Source: Eleginops maclovinus
Lineage: Eukaryota > Chordata > Actinopteri > Perciformes > Eleginopidae
Direction: 5' to 3'
Assembly: GCF_036324505.1 (NCBI RefSeq)
Contig: NC_086355.1
Location: forward strand, 25,106,518 to 25,170,517
Length of the DNA stretch: 64,000 nucleotides
Below are positions 49,389-63,120 of the stretch, piece after piece. The notes under the pieces are model-generated. The model ran no database searches and had not been told where the DNA came from. It saw nothing but the letters and a program-made list of their open reading frames with translations. Each line of letters starts with the position of its first letter. Position 1 is the stretch's first letter. The position numbers and the translations under genes were made by a program.

Positions 49389-51822
49389 CTTGTGTTGTGT
49401 TCCCACCATGTCTTACATTTTTTAGAACTTTTTTCCAGAAGACCTCTCCCTGGTTCATGCTTGTTATATGTATCTCTGGGTTCGCATGCTTAATAAAGCT
49501 GCAGGAGTTCTCAGGTGATTGAGAGTCTGCGTGCTCCTGTCAGAGATTTGGGTCCATATGTTGGATTTATTGAGTGTTTTTTGTTCACGCTCTACAGGGA
49601 CTGAGGCGACAAGAGCCCCTCTGTTGGCCCATCTGTCCCGCAGTGGGAGCTCCCTGCGGGGCCCGGGTCTGTCCCTGGTGAGGCTTAATGTTCCGTTGGG
49701 CTTTCCCTTAAATTACACTCAATGAGGAGCCTGAAGTCATGGTTACCCTGTGTTGATTTGTCAGTCCAAGTAAGCAGTTTTTTTGGATTGGACTTCATCC
49801 CTTGTACCACAAACATAAGACGGTTCTTTTAAATCCAGAATATGTCATCTGTCTGATAAGAATGGGGCCTTGTTACTGTCTTGACATGCTTTCTGTAAAG
49901 AACACCTACTGTGAGCGTCTCTCTTGTCTGCTGTTACCTGAGCCTGAGCACAGGAAGAGAACAGAAACTGCGGCTCCTGAAGTGGCTGACATAATGGTAT
50001 CCAGGAGATTAAGTGGGTCTATCTTAAATGGTCAAACCAGTCTATGCTAACTTTACGGCCCTGCATTGAACTTTTTTGACCCCAAACTGAAAAGGGCAAC
50101 AGCTGGTCAGAATACCGCCTCCATACGGCCCTATTTTATAGTTGTTAGTGTCTCAAACTCAGATAAAAGCCAGATGAGATTTAAGACACTTTTATTTAAA
50201 ATTAGGTGCATTTTTTCATCTCTGTTAGGTCAAAACCTTCTAATATTAAATAACGTTTCTATTAAAAAGTAAATAAAGTCATGTTTGACTTCAAGGAGGT
50301 CATAATGCACCTGAAGAAGTTTGATAAGTACAAAGCATGATAGAAGAAACAACACTTTAGTTTGAGAGCTAACTGTCGATATGCTAACACAAAGGGCGCA
50401 CTGGAATGGATGTATGTTCATTGGCTCTCACTCAATGCTCCCACACAGTGCATTGAGTGATTGAACTGATCAGGGATCAGAACAGGGCTGCAGGAGCTCA
50501 GCGGACCTTCTGTGTAATCCTAAATCCCTGGAGCCTCTTTTGCTGTAATTTTAATCAGACTTCAAGAAAACAACTGATCTCAGTTTAACTGCAGCTGCCA
50601 CAATCACAGGAACAGAGCCTGTTCTGAATCATGCCACAGTATGCCTCAATTCTGAGACTTCATTCAGTACACTGCATGGCGTACACTCTAAACACTTGTG
50701 CAGTGTGTGATTTTTGACCTGGTAGTATCTCAAATGGCACACCGCTGCAGTGCCCTGATCAGTGATGCACCCCCCTGTTAGCTAGCTATTATTCTGGGTA
50801 GCAAATCCTTACAGAATGCTGAGCGAAATCCAATCAAATGAACAGTTCTTTTTGGCTGTGACGTAGCCAAGATGCCGATCGTTTGGTGTGATGATCTGAG
50901 TGTTGTATTAATTGTTCCTGTTTTATTTTGAACTGTATTTTCACTTTGTGTCTGGTTTTACTTCCTTTCTTTTTGTCATATTTATTTGTCAGATCGTCGT
51001 CCATGTTCCTGCCGGTCGTTCTGCTCCTGTTCCTTGTGCTCTCTGGTCTGTACTTTGTGTCAGCTTTTTTAAATAAAGCTCGCTTTTGTTTGTTTTTTAC
51101 TTTTATACCGGCCTCCTGTCTTTCACTGCGTCTGGATCCTACCCGTTGTTAAATCCGTGACAGTTTTGAGTGAGGAGTACCCACACACTGCTATAAGTGC
51201 AACATCTTGGTATTGAAGAGTTCACACTTTAAAATAGCAAATGTAAAGAAATACCCAAATTGAAACACAACTGTAAAAGGCTTTAGATGTTTTAAAGTGG
51301 AGTTCCCTTTACTGTGTACTTCAGTGTAGTTTTAAGCAATAGGACAGACAGAGAGGTGGAAATATATTTAGGTGCCAGGCCAAACCACATCCTGCTGTGA
51401 GCAAAAGGTAAACACCCAACACAAGATACGTGTCTTTATCCACACTGCGCCCCACACACAGATGCAGTGTAGCCCTAAAGCACTTTTAAATCCTGGTGAC
51501 ATATTGCTTTTGATAACAGCGTACCTGCTGGGGTAACCCAAGCAAAGTAAGATAACGCCAATCTGACATTCTGTAAAAGCTGTGTGACCAAGCTGTGGTT
51601 AGAACTACAGCTTTCCCTTCCTTAGCAGAGAGTTGGCTTGAGTACTTGGATAATCCACTGGGAGAACATCACTCTAAACCATTAGCCCACTGACTCTCTT
51701 TATATCTTCTTACACCCGTCTCTGGTGATTAACGTTAATAAGAACCATGTCGGTCTTTACTTCTCTCTAAAGACTAATGACTGTAAAACAAGAAAAACAC
51801 ATGAGTAGCCGATATTAGCCAT
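49389..51822. other. Unannotated DNA with a weak exon candidate and a possible retroelement tail
   Basis: 49598-49677 is GC-rich and bounded by CTCTACAG and CTG/GTGAGG, a weak exon candidate (80 bp, product unknown). The stretch 50920-51172, with TAAATAAAGCTCGCTTTTG and ending CCGTGACAG, resembles the 3' end of a fish retroelement, but I could not define it. Confidence 0.3.
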
Positions 51823-52342
51823 CAGTGTTGGAAGAAGTATTCAGATCCTTTGCTTGAGTGAAAATACAAAGACTATGGTATATAAATACTTAATTTCAAG
51901 TAAAAGTCATGAACTAAAAATGTGAAATAAGTACAGATATAATATTATCAAAATGTATTTCAAGTATCAAAAGTCCGAGTTGGCAGAAGGCATAATGGCT
52001 GTTTTTACAAAATGAGTAGAACTCTATATTATCCTGTTATTATAACTAACAAATACATGTGAGCACTTAAACGTTGTTCAGTGTGGGGCTCATTTACTAA
52101 TGGTTAATTTGTCAAATACTAGGTATATTAGCAGTACAGTACTGCATCTTATGTTATATTGTGTATGTACAAAGTAACTAGTTACTATAAGTGTTGAATA
52201 AATGTAATGGAGAAAAATAATGCCTCCATAAGGAAGTGGAGTAGAAGTATATGTAGAATAAATTACAATTACTAAAGAAAAGTACACATTTGTTAGAAGT
52301 GTAGTAGCTACATGCTGGAGTAAAAGTACTTACATTCCACCG
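51823..52342. mobile_element. CAGTG-ended MITE
   Basis: It begins CAGTGTTGGAAGAAGTATTC and ends AAAGTACTTACATTCCACCG, with AAGTA/TACTT-rich interior. It is related to 17819-18253 and 63900-64000. No TSD was found. Confidence 0.6.
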
Positions 52343-54009
52343 ATCCGCGCATACGATCAATACTCATCAAAATGTGACTTGAACATAATAATGGCCAAAA
52401 ATATATTGAGGAAATGAGTTCAAAGAGAATATTAATGTCCCTCTCGGGGTTTTTATTTATTGACATTCAAACTAAGTGAGATATCCTGTCCGAAAGTGAA
52501 ATGACATGTTTTGTTACAATGTCCTCTTTTTAGGCAATACGTCTCGCATGGTACTGCTGAAAAAAAATGACTTCTTCCATTAGATGGCAATAAAAATTAA
52601 GAAATGTATATAACACTTTCTTTATGATATACAGATCGTTCACCATGTTTCTTTAGAACAACAGTTGGTCCTGAATAGATAAAGTGTCTCTGGCAGTTTA
52701 ATGGATAAAAATAGAGGAGGCATGGAGATGAACAACAGGATCTCCCCCAGCAAACATGTACATTTATTTCTCTCTCAAATGCCCGGGGAGGGGGAGGCAA
52801 TGTAACAATTGTCCTCATTCTCCAATTTCTGCAGCTGCATGTAATGAGACACGCACAGAGTGTAACATATAGCCGAGGTGATTGAAATTAATTTATGTTC
52901 CTCAGGGGAAGCTTTCATTTCACACTATTAATGCGGCTCCAGAAATAGCGCTATCAGTTTGTTAGTCCATTGCTTCATTAGTCCGTCACTCCAAAACATC
53001 ACCAGAGACTTGTTAGCATGATTAAATAGTATCACCATCATATTTAGAGCATATAGAGAGGCTGATGACATAGATCCACTGAAAAAACACTATTTGTGCT
53101 GATGTGTCAAACGGAAAGCTACTTCCACGATATACGATATGATTCTGCCTTTCCACGAGGTATTGAAATGTAGTTTTGTAAAGTGGTATTTTGGAGGGAA
53201 ACATGAATACATACACTTGTTTGAAAGAGAAGTACTTTAACAAAACATACCAGAGGGAAAAATGACCTGTTTACAACAACAAAGTAACAGAATTACATTA
53301 AAATAAAAATCTCGTTGAGTTTCAGGACAGCAGTTATTTTTTGGGTCAGAAATATAGTTAGTGAGAACCATGGCATATTTGCTGCTTTGACAACATAAAC
53401 AACGATAAAACGATCAGTATCAGCAATGTATCGAACAAAATTGCTTATGGGGGCAAAGAAATTGTGAGAAACTTTTCCCTAGCTTCCTGTGTGTCAAAAC
53501 AACAACAATGCACATTCATTTGCTTCCAAAAGCTTCCCTTTCAGGATGGATGCGTGAATGTTCTTGTACATGATCTCATTCTATCATCTGATCTCACACT
53601 TGCATTAGCTTGTTGTACAGCTACCAAAAGTGAGACTGATGACAGACGTGTAAAAAAACTTCTCTCTGAAGTCAGCACCCGGGCCAAAGTTGCTTTTCAT
53701 AAATGATAAATAACTTTCCTTTCCCTCATCCAGCAATGTAGTTACTGTTGTGTTTGACTAATGGGAATGACAAACTCCCTGAACACATCTATACTTTTAC
53801 TTTGTTGTTGGAGCCTGCTAAAGTATTTAGCAACATTCATTTTTGTATATATATATTACTTTCCCCCATTCTCTAAAGCTGGATACATGCTTTCAAGTGA
53901 AGGCAAGCAGTGACCTTCAAAATTGATTCACAATCATTTACATTTTTAAATCAGGTGGATACAGTCAAGAGACATCCAGCTGCCAGTTATCAAACAACAG
54001 ATCAAATGT
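52343..54009. other. Unannotated DNA
   Basis: Nothing recognised. Confidence 0.5.
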
Positions 54010-54024
54010 TCACACACACGCACG

Positions 54025-54056
<32 letters not shown>
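54010..54056. repeat. (CA)n microsatellite with CG interruptions
   Basis: A CA run with CACG/CGCG interruptions in its first half. Confidence 0.95.
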
Positions 54057-54264
54057 GTTATTATCCTTGCAATGACACAACTTCCTCCACGTGGTTCTGT
54101 ATGGCTCTCCGCAACTTTTCAGAAAGGCTCTCAACTTTACTCCCCCACTGAGAGTTTAGTGTCACATGCACGAGACTTTTGAAAGTCATACAAACAGCGT
54201 TCCACGAGCAGTTTGTGTGATATTGTGCTAATGAGACAGTATCAGAGGACAGCAGTCTTCCTAC

Positions 54265-54321
54265 CTTGTCATCGCTGGAGTAGCGGCGGCTGTGCTGCGC
54301 GGCTCCCGCGCTCTGGTTCAT
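54265..54321 (-). CDS. Candidate first coding exon of a host gene
   Basis: On the minus strand ATG at 54321 opens 19 codons, MNQSAGAAQHSRRYSSDDK, ending exactly at GACAAG/GTAGGA, a plausible donor. The surrounding 54260-54560 is the most CpG-rich, least AT-rich stretch of this part of the window and holds no transposon ends, fitting a promoter and 5' UTR upstream (54322-54600). I do not recognise the protein from 19 residues, and no second exon was found between here and 53000. Confidence 0.4.
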
Positions 54322-54907
54322 TTCAGCACCGCGGACAGCTCTAGTCGGAGAGAGAAAGCGAAACCAGTCGGTGCTCTGCTAGGAGTGATCACTCAGGATA
54401 AACTGCAGCAGACAGCGGAGGCAGGGAAAGTAGTTTTACTGGTTCGTTCAGAGCTGTTTACTGGTTCGCTCGTCGTCTCTGTGACACGCATGGCTTCTCA
54501 GCCAATGATGTGTTGCGTGTAAAGGCTGGTGCAGCAGCTGTGAGTCTGTGAGGCTCTATCCCTCCGCAGTTATCCTCACTAACCCGATATTAAGAGCAAG
54601 CAGTCACACTGGGAAATCACCACGGTCCTCCACAGAATACATACTGTAATACTGCCTACTCTGCACTGTGCGGTATTTCTCTCATTTCTGGCTGCTGCTG
54701 GTCTCTTCATGCTTCTCCACTACGAAGCATGAAAAAGCAATGCTTTGGGCATTATACTGCTTTACAAGGTATTAGAGTTATCACTAGATGCATACTTGTA
54801 TTTGCACTTTCATAATGCTGCTGCTACTTTACATTTGATGACTACTTAAATGATTGATTTTATTAAGGTGTGTTCTCTTTTTTATTATGTTATTCTACTT
54901 CTTTCAT
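54322..54907. other. GC-rich stretch, possible minus-strand promoter and 5' UTR
   Basis: It lies upstream of the candidate exon at 54265-54321 and has several CpGs up to about 54560. No TATA box could be assigned. The part beyond 54600 is featureless. Confidence 0.3.
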
Positions 54908-55640
54908 AACAGCATAGTATCACACACCAACACAGGCAATACGAGGTTCCCAGTGCCTGAATTCCTTCCTATTCATGTTTCCTTACTTCTTTTACTTCTA
55001 TAACACTCCCCCCTATTGCGTCGTGCACTACGCAATAAATCCCCAATTTAGAACTGAGTCTCACTCCAACATCAACACAAACATGGCATACACCCACACA
55101 TTAGTCCGACAGGTGCGAGCCAGAGCAACACACACCCAATCCAAAAAATGCTCACCGTACTGTGACGCCTTGGCAGGAGATGTGTTGTAGAGTCGCCTGA
55201 AGATCGCAATACGGCCAAGTTCGTGACGCCAAATCTGAGGTATATCTTGTAGCGATGTTTGTGAAGATGATGAAGAAGTCTCCGGAGACACCAGCTTGTA
55301 TATAATAAGGTTTATTACAACAGCATAGTATCAGACACCAACACGGGCAATACGAGGTTCCCAGAGACAATTGTGGAAGTCCCCCTGAACTGTCTTTGTG
55401 CATACACTTTATAGGAGAAATGTGTGTGCGTGTTCAAAGTGTGTGTGTGCTCACAGGAGGTAATCAATGACAATGCATGCCTCACTAAGTGACATGTGTC
55501 CGTTCATAGGGGCCCCCTAACGTATTTCGGAGGTTATACAACATCCGATTGCCCACCATTTGGCCCCTGAACGACATCTTCTCTGCACTCTCCATGACCT
55601 CAGAGAATAACTAACTGTATGTATGAACAGATTTAATATA
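54908..55640 (-). mobile_element. Possible LTR-retroelement fragment (inverted)
   Basis: A 46-bp sequence (AACAGCATAGTATC...GAGGTTCCCAG) occurs at 54908-54953 and again at 55319-55364 with two mismatches. Read on the minus strand, an AATAAA lies at 55308-55313. Further on, CTCA is followed by GATT and TGGCGTCACGAAC, which looks like an LTR end and a tRNA primer-binding site. No gag, pol or env reading frame is present. Assignment to a gypsy-like or retrovirus-like group is not possible. Confidence 0.35.
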
Positions 55641-55714
55641 CCACACAACCAACAAGAATTCTGGCTCCAACGGGCGGTTAAGAAAGTCCTCTCGTTTTAT
55701 GAAAGTACTCCTAA

Positions 55715-56097
55715 TATCAACTCTTTACCTGGATAAAAGACACCTGTCCACAGTCAATAAATCTGATTACAACCTCTCCACCGAGGGCCAGACCAGAGAC
55801 AGGTCTTGTGATCATGGTGGAACTAATGTCTAAGGACATCAGGGACAAGAGTGTAGACCAGCACAAGATTGGAATAGAAGACAAGACCACCAGCAAGCAG
55901 CTTGGTGAGAGAGAGACAACTGGTTTGATTATTAGAAGATGGAAGAAGCACAAAATGACCATCAATCGCCCTCGATCTGCGGCTCCACCATCTAAGATCA
56001 TGAGAAAGGTGAGGGGTCAGCCAATAACTACACAGGAGGGACGTGTTAATGATCTGAAGGCAGCTGGGACCAGAGTCACCAAGAAAACTATTGGTTA
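55715..56097 (+). pseudogene. Tc1-type transposase, N-terminal fragment
   Basis: From ATG at 55814, [20 protein letters not shown], then [34 protein letters not shown] and [17 protein letters not shown] match the paired HTH DNA-binding region of fish Tc1 transposases, including the GRPR-like hinge between the two helix-turn-helix units (here NRPRS). It ends at KKTIG, where the family continues into the catalytic core, and unrelated sequence begins. No DDE residues remain, so it is inactive. Confidence 0.8.
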
Positions 56098-56120
56098 AAC
56101 AACTGGTTTTGTTTTATACA

Positions 56121-57357
56121 ATGGCTTTGATTTGTTTTGTTTGCCGGACTGATTTTCAGAGTACCAACATGCTTGGGAGGCATATGCGACTGATTCGTGG
56201 TTTCTGTCCTGGTAAATCACTTCGCTTAAAGTATACTCAGTCAGAATATTGTCATATTTCTGGTACTTTTTCAGGCTTCAGGAAAAATGTAAACACAATA
56301 CATGTCGAGCAAATTGAGCATGAAGTTGAAAATTATGATTTTGTTGACGGTGATGTTATTGAAGATAATATTTAGTCACAAGCTTTAGAAGAATCATCTA
56401 GTAGCTCTCAAGCCCTGCCAGTAACTAACATGAGTACTTGTAATTTGTGTGCATCTGCTATTGCACAGCTTCAGGATGCTGGTGTAGGCCAATCTACTTA
56501 GTACTGTAGGTACAGAGTCAATATCTTTTTAGGATACAAGTACGAAAGCTAACTTGAAAACCCATTTTCTTCTTTAAATTCTGAATCTAAAAGAAACACG
56601 TTTTTGAACAGAAATGGAGAATTGTTGAAGCTGTCGAAAAAGTGCTTGGGTGTCAGATTTGAAAACAAAAGGAACAGATGTACTGGAATTTACGATCAGG
56701 CAGTTATATAGATATATTCCTATGTTCCAATTCTTTAAACATTGCAGTCTATTCTCAGAAAGCCCAACCTCAGTGATATGATTACAAAAAACTCCCAAGG
56801 GTGGTGTATATTTCGAAATAAAATATGAAGAGACATCCTCTTTTTTCTAAAGAAAATGATGCATTGCAAATTCAATTATTTTACGATGACTTTGAGACAA
56901 AAAAGAAGGTGTACAGACAGTAAATGTGGGGCTATATATTTTTAATTCCTCTTTAGTCAATATACATCTGTGTGCACTTTTTCATGCACAGGACATGGTT
57001 ATGACACCAATTGTAGATGACCTCAAAGTGCACTAAACTGACGGGATTCAAGTTTCCATGTTAAAAAAACCTGTTCATGGCAGCACTGTGCCGGTCACCG
57101 GGGAGAATTTTGGTATACATGGACTTTTTGTGTTTGTGGAATCATCACGGAATTGCCTACGTTTTTGTGTCATAGAGAAAGGTGATTTTCAAACTGTACT
57201 CTGTGAAGATGAAGAAAGGGTGATATTTTGAACAAAAGACATGCATGCAGAACACAACCTTTAATGGTGTGTTTTAAATGTATTAACTGTGTTGTTTGAA
57301 TTATGTTTTGATGATTGTACCTCTGTAAAGTGTGTTTGGGTTTTTAGAAAAGCACTC

Positions 57358-57394
<37 letters not shown>

Positions 57395-58361
57395 CCATAC
57401 AAACAAATCCACAACTACCTAATGGACATGGTGTGAAGCGTTCATGCTTATTGAATGCTTATTTTTCAGTTGATATCATGCATGACATTTTAGAAGGAGT
57501 TGCACAGTTGGAGGTAAAACTAGTGTTGGAGTATATACGGGAGAACTTCTTAACTGCCAAAGAACTGGCTGGCAGAATACAGTCATTTAACTATGCTACA
57601 CTGAACAGCGTAATTGTCCCCCTGCAGGAAAGTTACTTGATGGAAGTAACGATTTGGGTCTGAATGCAATACAGTCCTGGTGTTTATTGCGCTATATGCC
57701 ATTGATCTTTGGTGATCTGGTTCTGAAAGGCAATGAGTACTGGTATCGTTTAATGCTGCTTCTGCAGATTGTAAATATTGTGTTTTCTCCAGTCCTGACA
57801 AATGGTCTGACCCTATTTCTCAAACGCATTATTGTTGAGCATCATAAGCTTTTTAAGCTTCTCTTTCCTGCTATGAATCTCTTACCTAAGGATCATTTCA
57901 TGACGGATTATCCTCGATGTGTAAGTGCCATAGGTCCGATACTGCACACGTGGTGTTTGCATTACAAGGCAAAGCATAACTTTTTCAAGACCCAACTTAA
58001 GAGTTTCAAAAATATCAGAAAGACATTGGCTAAAAAGCACCAAAGATACATGGCCTTGTATTGGGAATCTTTCAGCCAGAGCAGATTAACTATTGTTCCA
58101 GGAAAGATGGCGTAGCTTAGAGAGTTGACAGAAGGTCCTGAGATTGATGCAAAACTTAACACTGCAATATCTACTAAAGTTTTGTCTGTGAAGTGGTTAA
58201 AGCACTATGGCACAGAATATCGCCCTGACTTAATAGTATGTGTTGAGGTTAATGATGAGATGTCAGTGTTTTGTAAGATCAGTACTATTATTGTGAAAGA
58301 TGAGCAAGTTATACTAACAGGCTCAGGTGTAAAAGAAAATGTGGTAAATTATTTCATGTAA
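56121..58361 (+). pseudogene. CACTA/EnSpm-like (CMC) transposase, heavily decayed
   Basis: Pieces lie in the expected order in several frames. A C2H2-like finger opens at 56121 (CFVCRTDFQSTNMLGRHMRL). LQIQLFYDDFET at about 56870-56900 fits the first acidic motif. PVHGSTVPVTGENFGIHGLF lies near 57075. SVDIMHDILEGVAQLEVKL at 57466-57520 is the D-x-MH motif of the superfamily. NAIQSWCLLRYMPLIFGDLV then HHKLFKLLFPAMNLLPKDHF follow at 57654-57905. At 57966 the copy has YKAKHNFFK where relatives have Glu at the second position (F/Y-E-x-KH), so a likely catalytic acid is changed to Lys. Frameshifts near 57640 and several stops break it. An (ATT)n run sits at 57365-57393. Element ends were not found. 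Confidence 0.6.
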
Positions 58362-59139
58362 CAATACTTCTTGACAATACATCTTAAAGCGTTTGAAAGC
58401 CTGTTTTCTTACCTTTCAAATGGTGCCACATTTGTGAAGAACATGCATTTGTGGGAGGAGCAGCAGAGCTGAGAATGTGGGTTGCGCCCATGAAAAATGT
58501 GACCTAAAAGCCAAGAAGCATTGTTACAACAAAGAACTAAGCTACCAAACCAACATATCCTTACTTTTGTGTTAAGTATATATATATTTCCTTATCTGTG
58601 TCAGCTTCTCGAGATGTATCTGAAGGGTTATTTTAAACTTCTTATTCGTCTAATATCGTTTACTTTTCATTCATGAAGTATGACCCTCCGCTGTCAGTAC
58701 GCTTCTCCAGGTTTGTGATTGGTCAAATGTTGCTAAACCCTTTCACGTGAACGCACTCTCAGCCGGACACAAAAACCCTGGGTTGATTTACAGAGTTGAT
58801 TAACTGAGTTGATAAACAGCATCGTAGGACCACTTAGCGAGATCGCGTTTTTTAGGTTTAGTTAAGCCAGACAACTCAAACATATCCAGGATATGGTTGA
58901 ACAGTACAGGCCTCAGGTCAATCCAAAATGTTAATGAAACTCATACCTGAATATGTAGCAATGTAAAGTGAGGTTTTGGCATTCTCAGGAGAATATCTGT
59001 GTTCACTACAATTGGCAACTAAAGGAAAAATGAAAATGTTACCACATCACTTGTTTATTTTCATCTGTTAAAGTAAGAATAATAAACAAACTCAAAACGT
59101 ACAAATAAACATACTGGACAACAAACAACTTACTGGTTA
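58362..59139. other. Unannotated DNA, possibly the 3' part of the CACTA-like element
   Basis: The segment around 58780-58830 (CCCTGGGTTGATTTACAGAG) resembles a dispersed fish repeat, but it could not be delimited. Confidence 0.35.
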
Positions 59140-59321
59140 GCCACGCAGTGGAGTACTTCGATGCATGTGATGGAGCGTTGTCCTCCAGAAAATCATGGTC
59201 TTCTTAAAGATGCAGACATTTTCCTGTACCACTGTACAACGTGTCTTCTAAAAACTGGCAGTAGGTTCAGGAGTTGATCTTGAGTCCATCTTCAACCTGA
59301 AATGGTCCAACTAGCTCAGCG

Positions 59322-60120
<799 letters not shown>

Positions 60121-60570
60121 CAATACCAGCCCATACCAGAACCCCACCTCCACCTTGCTGGCGTCTGAGCTCTGTGTCCGTTACTGATCCAGCCACCTAC
60201 TTCTGGGCCCTCCAGGTAGGTAGCAGTTCTTGAATATGACAGCACTGTTGGATAATGGCTTCCTGGTAGCTTCCTGTTTGATTCTTCTCAGATCTTTGGC
60301 AGTTCATTTACGTCTTTTAAATGAATAATACTGTGTCCATCTGAAATACTTTTTACAATTTTTGACTTTTCAAAAGTTTCCCTAATAATTATGCACACCT
60401 TGATATAGGGTGTTGATGTCTTTTGGCCACACCCTCCCTAATTACACAAATACACATCACCTGATTCATTTAAATCCATCATGCATTCGAGTTTATACAG
60501 CTTGGAGTTGGAAAATATGCCAAAAATGATGATATGGTTAAAGTACTCACTTGCCTAATAACACAGTTGA

Positions 60571-61943
60571 TAAATTATCAAAGCATGTGGATGTAAAATG
60601 CGGGCAGGCAGTCCAAACTAGTGACAAACTGAAAGAACTTGCCAGCTATGTGAGACTGCACTGCTGTGTTCAGAGACTTGAAACGGAGGGAAACAGGATA
60701 GTGTGACAGAGTGTTACCTGGTTGTGTTACACAGTGTAAGAGTGTCGGTCAGCTGTAAACTGTCCACAGCATGCAGTTCCTTCACGCTGCCCACCCACTG
60801 GATCTCTGCATCAATAAGTAAAGGCCCTCTCTTCTGTAAGCTTTATCACAGAGCACTTTGAAGGCCCCTGCTTGCCTTCACATGAAAGCATGTATCCAGT
60901 TTTAGAGAGTGGGCGACGCAACCTTTTGATGCATGAAAGGTGATCGCAGCTGCCAACACCAAAATATCACCAGGAAGTCTGCAGTGCACAGAGACTGAGG
61001 GTTTGAGCTGGGAGTTTTCAATGCTGTGCTTTAAACCATATAAATACATCAAATGTATGCCGCTTAATTGTTTTATGATGCTCACTGAATGGGCTACAAG
61101 AAAGAGGACTGCCAGAAGCAGAGATGCATGAAGAGAAAATGTATTTTCAAACTTATAATTGCAGTTGTTTTATGAAGAAGAAAATGCAATCAACATATCA
61201 ACACTTGAGTGACCTTAGGCGCTGTGTTTGTGGGGGGAAACCAAATTCACATTTTGGTTTCTTGGTTGCCTTTTTTCCCTTCTGAAAATCACTGACTTAC
61301 CTGGCATTCCCCATCCAACCAACAGCTACCTTCAAGGAATTTCCACCAGCCATGTATTCCTCACACCCTCTGCATAACAAATGTCCTTTTTTTATTATCC
61401 TGTTATTTGTAAAGAGTATACAGCAGTACACTTTGTATTATTATGTCCCCTATTCTGTCCCTTCCACACGCATACTCCCAAATTAAGTTAAAAAAATTAC
61501 TGAGGGTTTTAAATGTCACAGTATATTCAAGATGTGCTTAAATGAAATTATAGGTGTTTTCAGAGTTATTCATGGCAAAATCAAATCTTAATCCAAAGTA
61601 TCCTTTTCTGTGTTCATCTGACATGCTTAATGTACTTGGATTACACATTACATCAATGAATAACCACCACACATTAATGGATGACTAACGACACATTGCA
61701 ATCAAACCCTCCCAAAAGTACCTAGCATGTGGAAATAAACCTTTACCACACGCAGTATAACAGCAGTATACTACCAGTATGGACAAGTATACTTGTTTTG
61801 ACTTGAGTGAAATGCACATGCATGTGTATTTAACACGGTAAGCCATAAAACTGTCTCACTTATAAGAAATGTATTGGGTATTATTGTTATAAACTGAATT
61901 ACACCCATGCTTTCCTGCAATGACATGAATTTGAACAAAGTAT
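60571..61943. other. Unannotated DNA
   Basis: Nothing recognised. Confidence 0.5.
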
Positions 61944-62156
61944 AAACTTTAAAAACTGAAAAGCTGACTTTAATGAAATGTATTGTGTCAACAGATTTCA
62001 CATAACTGTTTTAGGTTAGTTTAAAGAAATACAATTACGTTTTTTATTTTTCTTTAGGTTTTATTAAATAGTACTGCTTTCAGCTAACCTAATAAAGATA
62101 CATGAAATGTGTTGACAGAGTACATTTAATTAAGGTTAACTTTTCAGCCTTTTTAT
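61944..62156. mobile_element. Palindromic MITE, copy 4 (diverged)
   Basis: AAAAACTGAAAAGCTGACTTTAAT near the start pairs with ATTTAATTAAGGTTAACTTTTCAG near the end. The internal TTTTAGGTTAGTTTAAAG pairs with CTTTCAGCTAACCTAATA. It is the same family as 49177-49388. Confidence 0.65.
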
Positions 62157-62965
62157 CTGCCAATAGGCCTAACTCATAGACTGTGGATGTGTATTAAAGT
62201 GCTTTTCCATCTATGTTACACACATATAAGAAGTGCATTGAGATAAAGGCGTGTCAAACTTCATTTGAGCTAAATGAAACCACAATAAGAAGGTGATGAA
62301 ACATGGTGTTGTGTTTGTTTCAAAGTTCTGTCCTCATGTCTCCACACACATCTGGTGTCCTTGTCAGCTGTTATTTGAAGCCTCTCCAGTGGAGCAGAAG
62401 CCTCAGCGGGTGCTTAAGTCACATGCTTCATGTGCACCATGATTTATTCACTACATGTGTTTCATTGCACTTTGTCTCGTTTTGCTTTTATCGATAAAGA
62501 CAGAGAGACACTTCCCACATCTGCTTCAGGAAACAGCTGCGTAGGAGAGGAACCAGCAGATCAAAAGTTGCAGACAAACTGCTCACTTTCTTACTTGAAT
62601 TTTCTTATTCTGACATCTTAAATGTCTTACCTTCATCTGATGAAAAATGATGGGTCCACCATGTTTTTGAGATATTCAAACTTTCTAAAAACTAAAGCAT
62701 TTACAATCAGAACTGTACGGTCAGGGGGATGGAAACACACTTCTACATGTTTTTACTATTCACACCTTTTTTTTTCTTACTGTGTGTTGTCGAAATGTCT
62801 GAGAAATTATGGAAAATGCATCTGCTCTCTGCCACATCATAAGTCTTCATACTTATTTCTGAGTTTTTTTCAACAATGCCCATTTTTTCTGACACTCGCC
62901 TGCCAGCTGTTGTGATTGGCTGCACAATGCTCACTTCTGTCTGCCTTCTGACACGTGATATCACA
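62157..62965. other. Unannotated DNA
   Basis: Nothing recognised. Confidence 0.5.
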
Positions 62966-63120
62966 TGACATTTAGCTGACACTGTTATCCAAAGCGACTT
63001 AAATAATCTTTAATACCCTACACATGCCTACTTGAGCTATTCGGGGTTGAGTCACTTGACCAAAGACTCTATGACATGTTGACTGCAGGGTTGGTGATCC
63101 ACAGACCCTCTGACCCCCTG
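62966..63120 (+). mobile_element. Dispersed fish repeat fragment (SINE-like)
   Basis: ACATTTAGCTGACACTGTTA, then TCCAAAGCGACTT and GGGTTGAGTCACTTGACCAA, form a combination frequent in teleost non-coding DNA. Ends and class were not determined. Confidence 0.5.
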
